This document shows positions 7,675 to 15,860 of a stretch of DNA of 20,621 bases, one piece after another; the first letter of the stretch is position 1; each line of letters begins with the position of its first letter. The stretch lies in the NCBI GenBank assembly GCA_017431755.1, contig JAFRKM010000018.1, positions 1 to 20,621 on the forward strand, read 5' to 3'. Both the position numbers and the translations under genes were made by a program. Under the pieces are notes generated by a model, which searched no databases, had not been told where the DNA came from, and was given only the letters and a program-made list of their open reading frames with translations. This DNA is from Clostridia bacterium (GTDB taxonomy: Bacteria; Bacillota; Clostridia; Oscillospirales; Acutalibacteraceae).

Positions 7675-8456
7675 CTTTTGGAAGATATATTCCAAGTAAT
7701 TCACCGGTACACAAAGTTGATCCACGCATAAAAATAATATCATCAATTTTGCTTTTTGGCTTTATTTTTTCAGCCAAAAATTTATTAGCACTTATTTTCG
7801 TTTTTTTAGCACTCCTTGGAGTGGTTTTGCTTTCATCCATTAAACTATCTAAATTTTTAAAAAGCTTAAAATTTATAATTATACTTGCATTTATAACGAA
7901 TTTTATCAATTTTATTTTTGAAATTTTCGCTTTGCATAAAAATATATTTGATATAGAATATTATATAGTTTTAAATAGCTGCATTACACTGTTAAAATTA
8001 ATTTCTTTAATTTTTATAAGCTCGGTTATAATGTATACCACATCCCCCACTGGGATTTCTTCGGCTATATCTAGCTTACTTCTTCCTTTTAAATATTTAG
8101 GGTTAAATACAGAAGAAATAGCAATTACAATAACAATTTCTATACGCTTTCTCCCTATTTTACTATTAGAAGCAAAAAATATAGCTTTAATTCAAAAGTC
8201 TCGCGGTGTTTCCTTTGACGGTAAAAATATATTTTTAAAAGCCAAAACTTTATTTTTTATAAGTGTTCCAATTTTTGTTTTATCTTTAAAAAAAGCGCAC
8301 GAGCTTGCAGCAGCTATGGAATCAAGATGCTACAACGTTAATAGCCCAAGAACAAAATACAAAATTTTAAAATTCAAACAAGAAGATTTAGTGGCAATAA
8401 TTTATATATTTGTTATAATATTAGGAGTAGTGATATGCAACAAAATAAAAATATAA
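7662..8456 (+). CDS. ecfT: ECF transporter transmembrane component EcfT
   Basis: A 264-residue integral membrane protein with about five to six hydrophobic helices, coupling the two ATPases to S components. The two short ATPase-coupling motifs, usually Ala-Arg-Gly, are seen as QKSRGVSFDG near residue 185 and AMESRCYNV near residue 225, so both deviate (SRG and SRC). The start is TTG 7662, 13 bases inside the end of ecfA2, with GAGGCG about 12 bases upstream; no ATG is available before the conserved opening FGRYIPSNSPVHKVDPR. No S-component gene is in the window, as expected for a shared group II module. Confidence 0.92.
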   Translation: MQNLTFGRYIPSNSPVHKVDPRIKIISSILLFGFIFSAKNLLALIFVFLALLGVVLLSSIKLSKFLKSLKFIIILAFITNFINFIFEIFALHKNIFDIEYYIVLNSCITLLKLISLIFISSVIMYTTSPTGISSAISSLLLPFKYLGLNTEEIAITITISIRFLPILLLEAKNIALIQKSRGVSFDGKNIFLKAKTLFFISVPIFVLSLKKAHELAAAMESRCYNVNSPRTKYKILKFKQEDLVAIIYIFVIILGVVICNKIKI

Positions 8457-9199
8457 TATCCAGAAATATCATGATGACGCTTTCTTACGACGGCAGTAAT
8501 TATCACGGCTGGCAAGTTCAAAAAAATGCAATTACAGTTCAAGAAGTTTTTCAAAAAGCGCTTGAAAAAGTGCTTAAACACAAGGTAGAAATAAAAGGCT
8601 GCAGCCGAACTGATTCTGGCGTCCATGCAAACATGTATACTGTTTCTTTTGTGACTTTTAACAAAATAAAGTGCGAAAATCTTGTTCTAGCAACAAATAA
8701 ATTTTTACCCGGAGACATAGCAGCAACCAGTTGCAAAGAAGTAGAAAAAAATTTTCACGCAAGATATTCCTGTACTGGTAAAGAATACATCTATAGAATA
8801 TGGAACAAAAAAACAAAAAATCCTTTTTTAAAAAATTATGCGTTTCATTACTGGTATAATTTAGATATAAATATTTTAAAAAATACAACAAAATACTTTT
8901 TGGGAACTCATGATTTTACTTCCTTTGCAACTTTAGATAAAAGAGACCCCAAAAACATGGTAAGAACAATTGAGTACTTAGAAATTTATAGTCCAAAAGA
9001 TGGACTTATTGAAATAAAAATAAAAGCTGACGGCTTTTTATACAATATGGTTAGAATAATCGTGGGAACACTTTTAAGAGTAGCTCAAGGAAAAATAAAG
9101 CCAAATGATATTGAAAATATAATAAAATCAAAAAACAGATCTTTAGCAGGGCCAACTATCCCAGCAACTGGGCTCTATTTAAACAAAGTATTTTATTAA
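8435..9199 (+). CDS. truA: tRNA pseudouridine(38-40) synthase TruA
   Basis: A 254-residue enzyme that makes pseudouridine at positions 38-40 of the tRNA anticodon arm. The catalytic Asp is in GCSRTDSGVHA, and SYDGSNYHGWQVQ, FHARYS and FLYNMVRIIVGTLL are typical of the family. ATG 8435 follows TTAGGAGTAGTG and overlaps the end of ecfT by 22 bases. The ecfA1-ecfA2-ecfT-truA order is the conserved firmicute arrangement. Confidence 0.96.
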   Translation: MQQNKNIISRNIMMTLSYDGSNYHGWQVQKNAITVQEVFQKALEKVLKHKVEIKGCSRTDSGVHANMYTVSFVTFNKIKCENLVLATNKFLPGDIAATSCKEVEKNFHARYSCTGKEYIYRIWNKKTKNPFLKNYAFHYWYNLDINILKNTTKYFLGTHDFTSFATLDKRDPKNMVRTIEYLEIYSPKDGLIEIKIKADGFLYNMVRIIVGTLLRVAQGKIKPNDIENIIKSKNRSLAGPTIPATGLYLNKVFY

Positions 9200-9236
9200 A
9201 AAGAGGTGTATCGGGCGAAAAAATGCTCTAAATTCC

Positions 9237-10466
9237 ATGAAAAACATTAAAAACATAAAAATATATGAAAAAGCAAAGAACTTAATTAAAGATATTAACA
9301 AAAATGAAAAATCCAAAAAACTCTTTAAAGACATCAGAAATTTATTTTTTATTTTTTGATTTACATTTTTATTTTTAATTTTATGGGTAAACAGAGTAAA
9401 TTTATCACCAGCAAATGCCACTTTATACATAAAAGGTAAATTCTGCTCCCTTGGCATGGGACAAGGGTTCCCTTATAAATTTGACGGAACAAAAATAGCT
9501 ACAGAAAATTTAAAAGTTCACGATGGCAACATTTTTGCACTAAGTGATACATCATTTGAAATAATAAACAGCTCCGGAAAACTGGTAAGAAGAGTAAAAC
9601 ATAAATTCAGTAATCCCTGTTTAAAAATCAGCGGTGTAAGACAATTAATATATGATATTGGCGGCAAAAACTTTAAAATAGAAAGCTGCAGCGAATCACT
9701 TTATGGCAAAGAAACTAACAAAGAAATCATCACCGCAGCTATTTCAGATTCAGGCGTATACAGCCTTGTTACACGTTCAGTAACTCATATTGCAGAATTA
9801 ACAGTATATAACAAAAACAATATAGAAAAATACAAATATAGCTTTTCCGACAGTTATGTTACCGATATGATTTTAAGCGCAGACGGAAAAGAAGGTTTGG
9901 TTTCCACAATTTCAGCACAAAACGGAGAAATTGTTTCCACAATTTATATTTTAGATTTTAAATCTGAAACACCAAAGGCACAATTCAAACTTGAAAATAA
10001 TATTGTTTCTAAAGTGGAATATATGTCAAACGGAAAAATTATTGCCATAGGCGACAAATATATGTCTTTCATAAATACCAAAACAAAAACACCGGATAAT
10101 TATTTTTATAATGATAAAATCTTAAAATTCTATGAAATAAACAAAGAATACGGAGTATACTGCTGTATGTCTTCTTCTGATGATAAATCCAACGATGATT
10201 TGATTTTTATAAACAGCTCCGGTAAAAAAAATTACGAGATAACATCACCAGAAAATTTAACCAACATTTCCTGGAGAAAAGACAAAATCGTAGGGCTATC
10301 TTCTGACAAAATAATATCCTTAAACGAAAATGGGAAAATAAACGGGTATATTAAAACAAAACACCACGATAAAAAAATTATTTTGCTACCTGGATCAAAC
10401 GCCTACGTTTTACGCTCAGAAACCATAGATAAAATCAAAACAAACAATCTGGAAAAATATAAATAA
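9237..10466 (+). CDS. DUF5711 family membrane-anchored protein, one in-frame UGA
   Basis: The conserved body (GMGQGFPYKFDG, LSDTSFEIINSSGK, LIYDIGGKNFKI) is that of the clostridial DUF5711 family, a probably extracytoplasmic beta-propeller-like protein of unknown function. The frame extends upstream to ATG 9237 through a basic segment and one hydrophobic helix (LFFIF, then TGA at 9357-9359, then FTFLFLILW). With that TGA read as an amino acid (residue 41) the protein is 409 residues with a cytoplasmic N-terminus and a single membrane anchor. A start at ATG 9456 would remove the anchor and cut into the conserved GMGQGFP. The true start is unclear: AGAGGTG at 9203-9208 is about 28 bases from ATG 9237, and the frame stays open up to ATC 9210. 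A nonsense mutation is the alternative. Confidence 0.75.
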
Positions 10467-10471
10467 TCTGA

Positions 10472-12619
10472 TTAAACAATTTTAATTAATTTGCTTTTAG
10501 CACAATTTACAATATGCTCGTGACAAGTAAATAGGATTATTTGTCTATCTAAATTTTCAGAATAATTTTTTAAAAAATCCAAAGCTAAATTTAGCCTACT
10601 GTCGTCATATTCTATAAACGAATCGTCTAGCATCAACGGGATTAAATCTTTACAAGATATTATTTCTGAAATTGCTATTCTAAGCGCTAAATACGCCTGA
10701 TCTATTGTACCGCTGCTTAAATTTTCACACGGCACATCAATAAACTGATTGCTCACCATAAGTGAGTAATCTTTTTTTGTGTGTATATTCTTATATTTAC
10801 CGCCGGTTATGTTATTAAATATTTCCGAAGTGCGCCTATCAAGCCCAGGGCTAAAGTTCTTTCTTAATTCACCAGATACTTCTTCTATAGTTTCTTTGGC
10901 TATTTTTAAGCTTTTTAAATAGTCTTTCATTCTCTTTAATTTCTCAAAGCTATCGCTTTTTAATTTATTAATATCTTCCGCAGTAGTTTTTGGAGTTACA
11001 AGATTTTGACGTAAGTTTATGTAGTTTTCTTCCAAATTCATTTTTTCCAAAATTTTCAATCGTTCTTGTTTCGTTTTGGTTTCTTCAGGATTCGTATTTA
11101 TTTTAATTTTGCTATCAAATTCATTCACACTGTTTTTTAATTTTTGTAAATCTAGGTCTTTAATTTCAAGTAAGTTTGCTTCTATGTTTATCTGATTTTT
11201 TAAATTTTTAAACTCTTTTATTTTTTCTTCCAATTTTTCAAAAGATTTAACTGCATCTTCAAAATAATCTACGCTTAAAAAAACCGAAAATTTTTCCACA
11301 AATATTTTTTTCATTTCCTCAAAATTTTTGATTTCAATATTATAAGAATTTTTAAGATTTAAAATGTTATTTATTTGACTGTTTATAATATCTAAATTAT
11401 TAGTTTCTTCTTTTTTCGAAGCATTCAAAACGCGTGAATATTTCATCCAAAAAAGCACAAAACACATACTAACTATAAATGCAACAAAAAAAGGAATATA
11501 ATTATTTGCCAAAAAGCCAAAACATAATGCACATATTACTACTAATAAGCAACCAGTATAAACTAGAAAATTAAATTTTTTGAAATCTTGTTTTTTATCT
11601 TTACTTTCAACCATATTTTTCTTTATGTTTTCCAAAGTTTTTAAACTGCATTTTTCTTCCGACATATGCATTATATTTTCAATATTTTTTATATTTGCAA
11701 TTTGTTTTTCTGTTTTGCTTTTTAGGTCTATAAGTTCGTTATATTTCTCGTTTAAATCATCTTCAGAAAATTTTAAAAAATCAAATTCTTTATTTAAATC
11801 TCTCATCTTTTCTAAATTTAAAATTAAATTATTTATTTTTTTAAGTTTGCTACTTTTTTCAGCATTATGTAAATAGTTTTCTATTTCCCTTTTTTCTTTT
11901 ATTAATTTTTTTATTTCTATTATTTTAGCCTTGGAATCTGTTTGACTTTTCTCCAGCTGTTCAAGGTTATAAAGCTGACTATTTAAGTTTTTAATTTCGC
12001 ATTCAGTTTCATAAATTTTTCCGCCTGTTCCACGCGATTTTTCTAAATCATTAATAGCACTGGTAATTTTCTTTAAAGCATTTTCTTTAGAAATATTTTC
12101 CTCCCCGGTTTCGGAAAGATTAGAAATTATCTTTTTATATATCGAATCTTCCTCACCTTTTTTTGCAGAAATAAACGCTGTCTTCCCTATGCTACTAACA
12201 AAGCTACTTTTTTCAAAACTTTTTAAGTCTATTCCAAAAATATGCTCCCCAACATCTTCATTCTTTCCTAAATTTATTGTTTCGCCAGTTGAAATATTTT
12301 GAAGCAAAGTTTTATCAGAATTAGAATCCGGATTAATTAACTTTTGAACTTTATACATATTTCCACCATAAGTAAACTCTATAATTCCGCTCATCGGGCT
12401 TCCTGACCACGGCAAATAATTTCTCCTAATAAGTTTATCTGCCACGGTTGTGGTTTTTTTACCGCTCAGTTTACTATAAAACATTATTTTTATAAATTCC
12501 ATTATCGTAGACTTACCATATTCATTCGGACCGTATATTACCTGCATCCCATCTGATAATTTCATCTCAAAATTATCAAATTTTCCAAACCCATTTATTT
12601 GAATTTTTTTAATTATCAT
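10472..12619 (-). CDS. yhaN: SMC/SbcC-like AAA ATPase, YhaN-type
   Basis: A 715-residue protein, shorter than typical YhaN (about 950), because the coiled coil is reduced. The N-terminal half-site has Walker A YGPNEYGKST; the C-terminal half has the ABC-type signature LSSGTIDQAYLALRIA, Walker B LIPLMLDDS and the switch His in LFTCHEH. Long Lys/Glu-rich coiled coil flanks two adjacent hydrophobic helices near residues 345-390 (LLVVICALCFGFLA and PFFVAFIVSMCFVLFW), so the coil is probably membrane-tethered. It is expected to act with the nuclease upstream in DNA end processing; that is inference from SbcCD/Rad50-Mre11. Its ATG overlaps the end of the nuclease gene by 11 bases, indicating translational coupling. 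Confidence 0.85.
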   Translation of the reverse strand: MIIKKIQINGFGKFDNFEMKLSDGMQVIYGPNEYGKSTIMEFIKIMFYSKLSGKKTTTVADKLIRRNYLPWSGSPMSGIIEFTYGGNMYKVQKLINPDSNSDKTLLQNISTGETINLGKNEDVGEHIFGIDLKSFEKSSFVSSIGKTAFISAKKGEEDSIYKKIISNLSETGEENISKENALKKITSAINDLEKSRGTGGKIYETECEIKNLNSQLYNLEQLEKSQTDSKAKIIEIKKLIKEKREIENYLHNAEKSSKLKKINNLILNLEKMRDLNKEFDFLKFSEDDLNEKYNELIDLKSKTEKQIANIKNIENIMHMSEEKCSLKTLENIKKNMVESKDKKQDFKKFNFLVYTGCLLVVICALCFGFLANNYIPFFVAFIVSMCFVLFWMKYSRVLNASKKEETNNLDIINSQINNILNLKNSYNIEIKNFEEMKKIFVEKFSVFLSVDYFEDAVKSFEKLEEKIKEFKNLKNQINIEANLLEIKDLDLQKLKNSVNEFDSKIKINTNPEETKTKQERLKILEKMNLEENYINLRQNLVTPKTTAEDINKLKSDSFEKLKRMKDYLKSLKIAKETIEEVSGELRKNFSPGLDRRTSEIFNNITGGKYKNIHTKKDYSLMVSNQFIDVPCENLSSGTIDQAYLALRIAISEIISCKDLIPLMLDDSFIEYDDSRLNLALDFLKNYSENLDRQIILFTCHEHIVNCAKSKLIKIV

Positions 12620-13748
12620 TGTTATATTTCACATCTCTTTCAAAAGAAATAAGCCCTATTTTTAAAGCTTTTTTATAAACATTTTTTTCTTCCTCGGTAG
12701 TCTGCTCGCTTATTTTTTTGGCCATTTTTTTAATAAAAAGACCTCTAAAATCATTTTTGCAATCAATATTTTCTGTGTCTATTTCTATTTCGGTGTTATC
12801 CTCCACGCCACAATAAAAAACACAGTCTTCTAAAATTGACTTTATATTTTGAGCATCAATTAAAATCCCATCTGATATTTCGCCAATAAGTATTATCTTA
12901 TATATATTTTCACCGTAGTTTTCTCCAAATTCTTTTATTAAAGAGTCTATTATTTTTTCGGCAATTTCGTTATCGCTTTTTAAACCAGAAACATTAATTT
13001 CTTTTGTGTAATACGCTCTTTTGCAAGTTTTTATAAATTTTAAATTGCAAAATCCTTTTGAAATTTCACCCAAATAAATTCCTTTTTCCCCCAAGTCACT
13101 AAATCCTGACGACTCAGTATTGCCACAGTATGAATAGAAAGTTTCACCAGACTTATATATCTCGCTTCGCACATGTATATGCCCCAGCGCCAAATAATCA
13201 AATCCGCTTTTTTCTATATCTTCTATAAATATCGGGTTATACGGACTTTTACCTGAATTTGAACTTACAATTTCGCCATGAAGTACACAAAGATTTATAA
13301 AATTATCCTTTGGCGCCACCACATTTTTTATCAAAGATTTATTTTCATACCGACCTTTAAACGCCGCACCAAAAACTCTAACTTTTATATCATCAAACTC
13401 TATACTTTCCAAATAATCATTTTTAAAAATTACCACATTCTCTGGCCAAGCACCCCTATAAGGAGAATCAGATGAAAAAGGATCGTGATTACCCGGAGAA
13501 ATTACAATTTTAAAATCTGCATTTTTGCACGCGTTTTTTATTTCTTCAATATCGCTGTTTATAATCTCAACGTCATCAAATAAATCCCCCGAAATGCAAA
13601 GCACGTCTACTTTTTCCTTGTTACATATATCTACTATATTTAAAAAAGCATTTTTTATTTCCGCCGATCTAACGGCTGCTCTATGCCCAAGGCCAGAAAT
13701 TTTAGCGCCAATATGTAAATCCGCACAATGTGCAATTTTAACTTTCAT
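12609..13748 (-). CDS. yhaO: Metallophosphoesterase DNA nuclease, YhaO/SbcD/Mre11-like
   Basis: A 379-residue calcineurin-like phosphoesterase. All metal-binding motifs are present: ADLHIG, SGDLFDD, GNHDPF, LHGE and LGHIHVR. The C-terminal cap (residues about 270-360) is typical of YhaO/SbcD. AAGGAG lies upstream of the ATG. It forms a two-gene operon with the YhaN-like ATPase, the arrangement of nuclease plus SMC-like partner. Local B. subtilis names are used by analogy; substrate is not shown by sequence. Confidence 0.9.
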   Translation of the reverse strand: MKVKIAHCADLHIGAKISGLGHRAAVRSAEIKNAFLNIVDICNKEKVDVLCISGDLFDDVEIINSDIEEIKNACKNADFKIVISPGNHDPFSSDSPYRGAWPENVVIFKNDYLESIEFDDIKVRVFGAAFKGRYENKSLIKNVVAPKDNFINLCVLHGEIVSSNSGKSPYNPIFIEDIEKSGFDYLALGHIHVRSEIYKSGETFYSYCGNTESSGFSDLGEKGIYLGEISKGFCNLKFIKTCKRAYYTKEINVSGLKSDNEIAEKIIDSLIKEFGENYGENIYKIILIGEISDGILIDAQNIKSILEDCVFYCGVEDNTEIEIDTENIDCKNDFRGLFIKKMAKKISEQTTEEEKNVYKKALKIGLISFERDVKYNNDN

Positions 13749-13779
13749 GTTTTAATTCTCCTTTCATGTACATAATTTA

Positions 13780-13785
13780 ATTATA
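13780..13785 (-). promoter_or_regulatory. Candidate -10 box for the yhaO-yhaN operon
   Basis: On the minus strand TATAAT occurs at 13785-13780, about 32 bases before the yhaO ATG, in a run of AT-rich sequence. No convincing -35 element is seen 16-18 bases upstream, so this is a weak call. Confidence 0.4.
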
Positions 13786-13809
13786 TACGAAATGTTTAAA
13801 ATATTCTCC

Positions 13810-13838
13810 TTGTTTTTTTTTTCTAAACATTGTATAAT
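13810..13838 (+). promoter_or_regulatory. Promoter for SRP RNA
   Basis: TTGTTT (13810-13815) and a perfect TATAAT (13833-13838) are separated by exactly 17 bases, mostly T. The expected start of transcription is about 13845-13862, matching the 5' end of the RNA helix. Confidence 0.75.
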
Positions 13839-13861
13839 AAATTTTGTAATAAAAATAACAG

Positions 13862-13998
13862 CGTGTAATTTAACATGCAGCCTAGTGGGTGCTATACGGC
13901 GAATGATTGTGAACCATGTCAGGCGGGGAACCGAGCAGCATTAAACAATATGTTTCGTGCGATATAGTCAATTCATTGACTGCATGTTAAATTACATG
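13862..13998 (+). ncRNA. ffs: Small bacterial signal recognition particle RNA (4.5S type)
   Basis: The conserved Ffh-binding core is present: GAACCATGTCAGGCGGGGAA (13911-13930) with the GGAA tetraloop closed by GG/CC, and CCGAGCAGCA on the opposite strand of the asymmetric and symmetric loops. The ends are closed by a helix in which 13864-13880 pairs perfectly with 13980-13996 (17 bp), extended by a G-U and a C-G pair. At about 137 bases and without an Alu domain it is the short type rather than the roughly 270-base Bacillus type. Location just before dnaX is conserved in Firmicutes. Confidence 0.93.
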
Positions 13999-14010
13999 AA
14001 ACCGTTTTTT
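13980..14010 (+). terminator. Possible terminator at the end of SRP RNA
   Basis: The 3' strand of the long terminal helix is followed by GAAACCG and six T residues (14005-14010). The T run is about 8 bases from the helix, farther than in a standard intrinsic terminator, and dnaX begins 15 bases later, so partial readthrough is likely. Confidence 0.45.
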
Positions 14011-14025
14011 AAGTGAGGCGAGAAT

Positions 14026-15513
14026 ATGTATAAAGCTCTTTACAGAAAATGGCGACCAAAATATTTTAAAGACGTTGTTGGACAAAATCATGTAACCGAC
14101 ACTTTAAAAAGAGAAATAGAAAAAAATAAAATATCTCACGCGTACCTTTTTACAGGTTCAAGAGGTACAGGAAAAACATCATCAGCAAAAATTTTTGCAA
14201 AAGCCGTAAATTGTCTTAAACCAAAAAACGGCGAGCCTTGCGGCAAATGTGAGATTTGCAAAGAATTTGATAATGATAATCTAATCGATATTTTAGAAAT
14301 TGACGCAGCAAGTAACAACGGAGTAGAGAATATTCGCTCTATGCGCGAGGAAGTTATGTTTGCTCCGGCAAAATGTAAATATCGTGTATATATAGTAGAT
14401 GAAGTCCATATGCTTTCAACCGGTGCTTTTAATGCTTTTTTAAAAATTCTTGAAGAACCTCCTGCACACGTTATTTTTATTCTAGCCACCACAGAAGTTC
14501 ATAAAATCCCGCTTACGATACTTTCTCGGTGCCAAAGATTTGATTTCTACAGAATACAAAATGAAGACATATCCAAGCGACTTAAGTATATTTGTAGTGA
14601 AGAAAAAATAAAAATAGATGAAAAATCTTTGGAATTAATATCTTCCGCAGCAGACGGTGCAATGCGTGACGCTCTTTCTATACTTGACCAATGCAGTAAT
14701 GTTTGCGGAGATGATATAAAAGAAGATAGCGTAAAAAATCTTTTGGGGATTTCCGGAACTGAATATATAAACAAACTTGCACAATTAATATTTGAAAATA
14801 ACATTTCAAAATGCTTAGAAATTATAGAAAACTTGCATTCCAAGTCAAAAAACATGGCTAGATTATGCGAAGAAATCATGGCACATTTCAGAGATTTGAT
14901 GATTAAAAAAGCATCTAACCCACAAACCGTTCCAAATTTAACTTTAGATAACATAATTTCATTTTTGGATTCTATTCAAAATGCATACAAAAATATAAGT
15001 ACTGGCACTAATCCAAAATTAGAAATGGAAATATTAATCGTAAAACTCTGTAGTTTAAAAAATAAAAATTTAGAAACAAAACCAGCAGAAAAATCCGGTG
15101 AAAACCAAGATACCCCTCCGGGGGAATCTTTTTCAGAAGTTAAAAAACCAGAAATTTTAGATTCACTTCAAGATGAAAATTCTTTTGAACTTTGGCCACA
15201 AATACTTAGCGAGCTTGCCAAAGAAAAAAAATTAAAATCTTTGTATATGGCTCTTAAGGATTCTAAGGCATACCAAAATAAAAATTATATTCTAATAGAT
15301 TCGGATAAATCCCTTGCTTTTGAATATTTAAGAAATTCCGAACATCGCTCCGCACTAAAAAATATAATTTTAAAAATCACAGGTAAATATTATAATCTAG
15401 GCCCTTATAATAAAGACACCCAAAAAGAAGAAGCCGAAGACCCTTTAGATAATTTAATTAACAAAGCTAAAGAAAATAATATAAACATAGATATTGGAGG
15501 AAAAAATCAATGA
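14026..15513 (+). CDS. dnaX: DNA polymerase III subunit gamma/tau
   Basis: A 495-residue clamp-loader ATPase that opens the beta clamp at replication forks. Motifs: LYRKWRPKYF opening, Walker A GSRGTGKTSSAK, zinc-binding cysteines in CLKP...PCGKCEIC, Walker B VYIVDEVHML, sensor 1 ATTEVHKIP, then the DnaX domain III (MARLCEEIMAHFRDLMIKK). The ribosome binding site is AAGTGAGG. It ends in TGA overlapping the ybaB ATG (ATGA); if TGA were sense, 18 more residues would precede a TAG. An A-AAA-AAA slip site lies in frame at 15225-15231 (separate entry). Confidence 0.97.
   Translation: MYKALYRKWRPKYFKDVVGQNHVTDTLKREIEKNKISHAYLFTGSRGTGKTSSAKIFAKAVNCLKPKNGEPCGKCEICKEFDNDNLIDILEIDAASNNGVENIRSMREEVMFAPAKCKYRVYIVDEVHMLSTGAFNAFLKILEEPPAHVIFILATTEVHKIPLTILSRCQRFDFYRIQNEDISKRLKYICSEEKIKIDEKSLELISSAADGAMRDALSILDQCSNVCGDDIKEDSVKNLLGISGTEYINKLAQLIFENNISKCLEIIENLHSKSKNMARLCEEIMAHFRDLMIKKASNPQTVPNLTLDNIISFLDSIQNAYKNISTGTNPKLEMEILIVKLCSLKNKNLETKPAEKSGENQDTPPGESFSEVKKPEILDSLQDENSFELWPQILSELAKEKKLKSLYMALKDSKAYQNKNYILIDSDKSLAFEYLRNSEHRSALKNIILKITGKYYNLGPYNKDTQKEEAEDPLDNLINKAKENNINIDIGGKNQ
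15225..15231 (+). other. Potential frameshift/slippage heptamer in dnaX
   Basis: An eight-A run at 15224-15231 is phased as A-AAA-AAA relative to dnaX codons, the X-XXY-YYZ form. A -1 shift would add eight codons and stop at TAA 15255-15257, giving a product of about 410 residues like the gamma subunit. No clear stimulatory stem-loop is visible, and A runs are common in this AT-rich DNA. Confidence 0.25.
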
Positions 15514-15857
15514 AAGTTAGATTGCCAAAAAACAACTCATTCGGAATGAATAATATGCAAGACTTAGTTAAAAAAGCTCAGCAAGCACAAGAGGAAATGG
15601 AAAAATCTCAAGCAGAACTTGAAACCAAAGAATATTTTGCATCTTCCGGCGGCGAAGCTGTAAAAGTAACTATCAACGGAAAACTTGAAATCACAAAACT
15701 TGAAATCAAACCCGAAATTATTGACCCAGACGACGTAGAAATGCTTTCAGACATGATAATTGCAGCAGTTAATGAATCAATAAAAAAAGCCTCAGCCGAC
15801 AAAGATGAAGCCATGCAAAAAATATCTGGGCAAATGAATTTACCGGGGCTGTTTTAA
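15510..15857 (+). CDS. ybaB: YbaB/EbfC family nucleoid-associated protein
   Basis: A 115-residue small DNA-binding protein. The opening MKVRLPKNN, the NMQDLVKKAQQAQEEMEKSQ helix, the VKVTINGK and IDPDDVEMLSDMIIAAVNES segments and the ending GQMNLPGLF are diagnostic of the family. TTGGAGG is 7 bases upstream of the ATG, inside the end of dnaX. The dnaX-ybaB-recR order is widely conserved in bacteria. Confidence 0.97.
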   Translation: MKVRLPKNNSFGMNNMQDLVKKAQQAQEEMEKSQAELETKEYFASSGGEAVKVTINGKLEITKLEIKPEIIDPDDVEMLSDMIIAAVNESIKKASADKDEAMQKISGQMNLPGLF

Positions 15858-15860
15858 CGT

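Noticed and set aside
11580..11876. Antisense hydrophobic ORF opposite the YhaN-like coiled coil
   Set aside because: It mirrors Lys/Glu-rich coiled-coil codons on the other strand, has no ribosome binding site and no family resemblance; similar antisense ORFs over other genes are also shadows.
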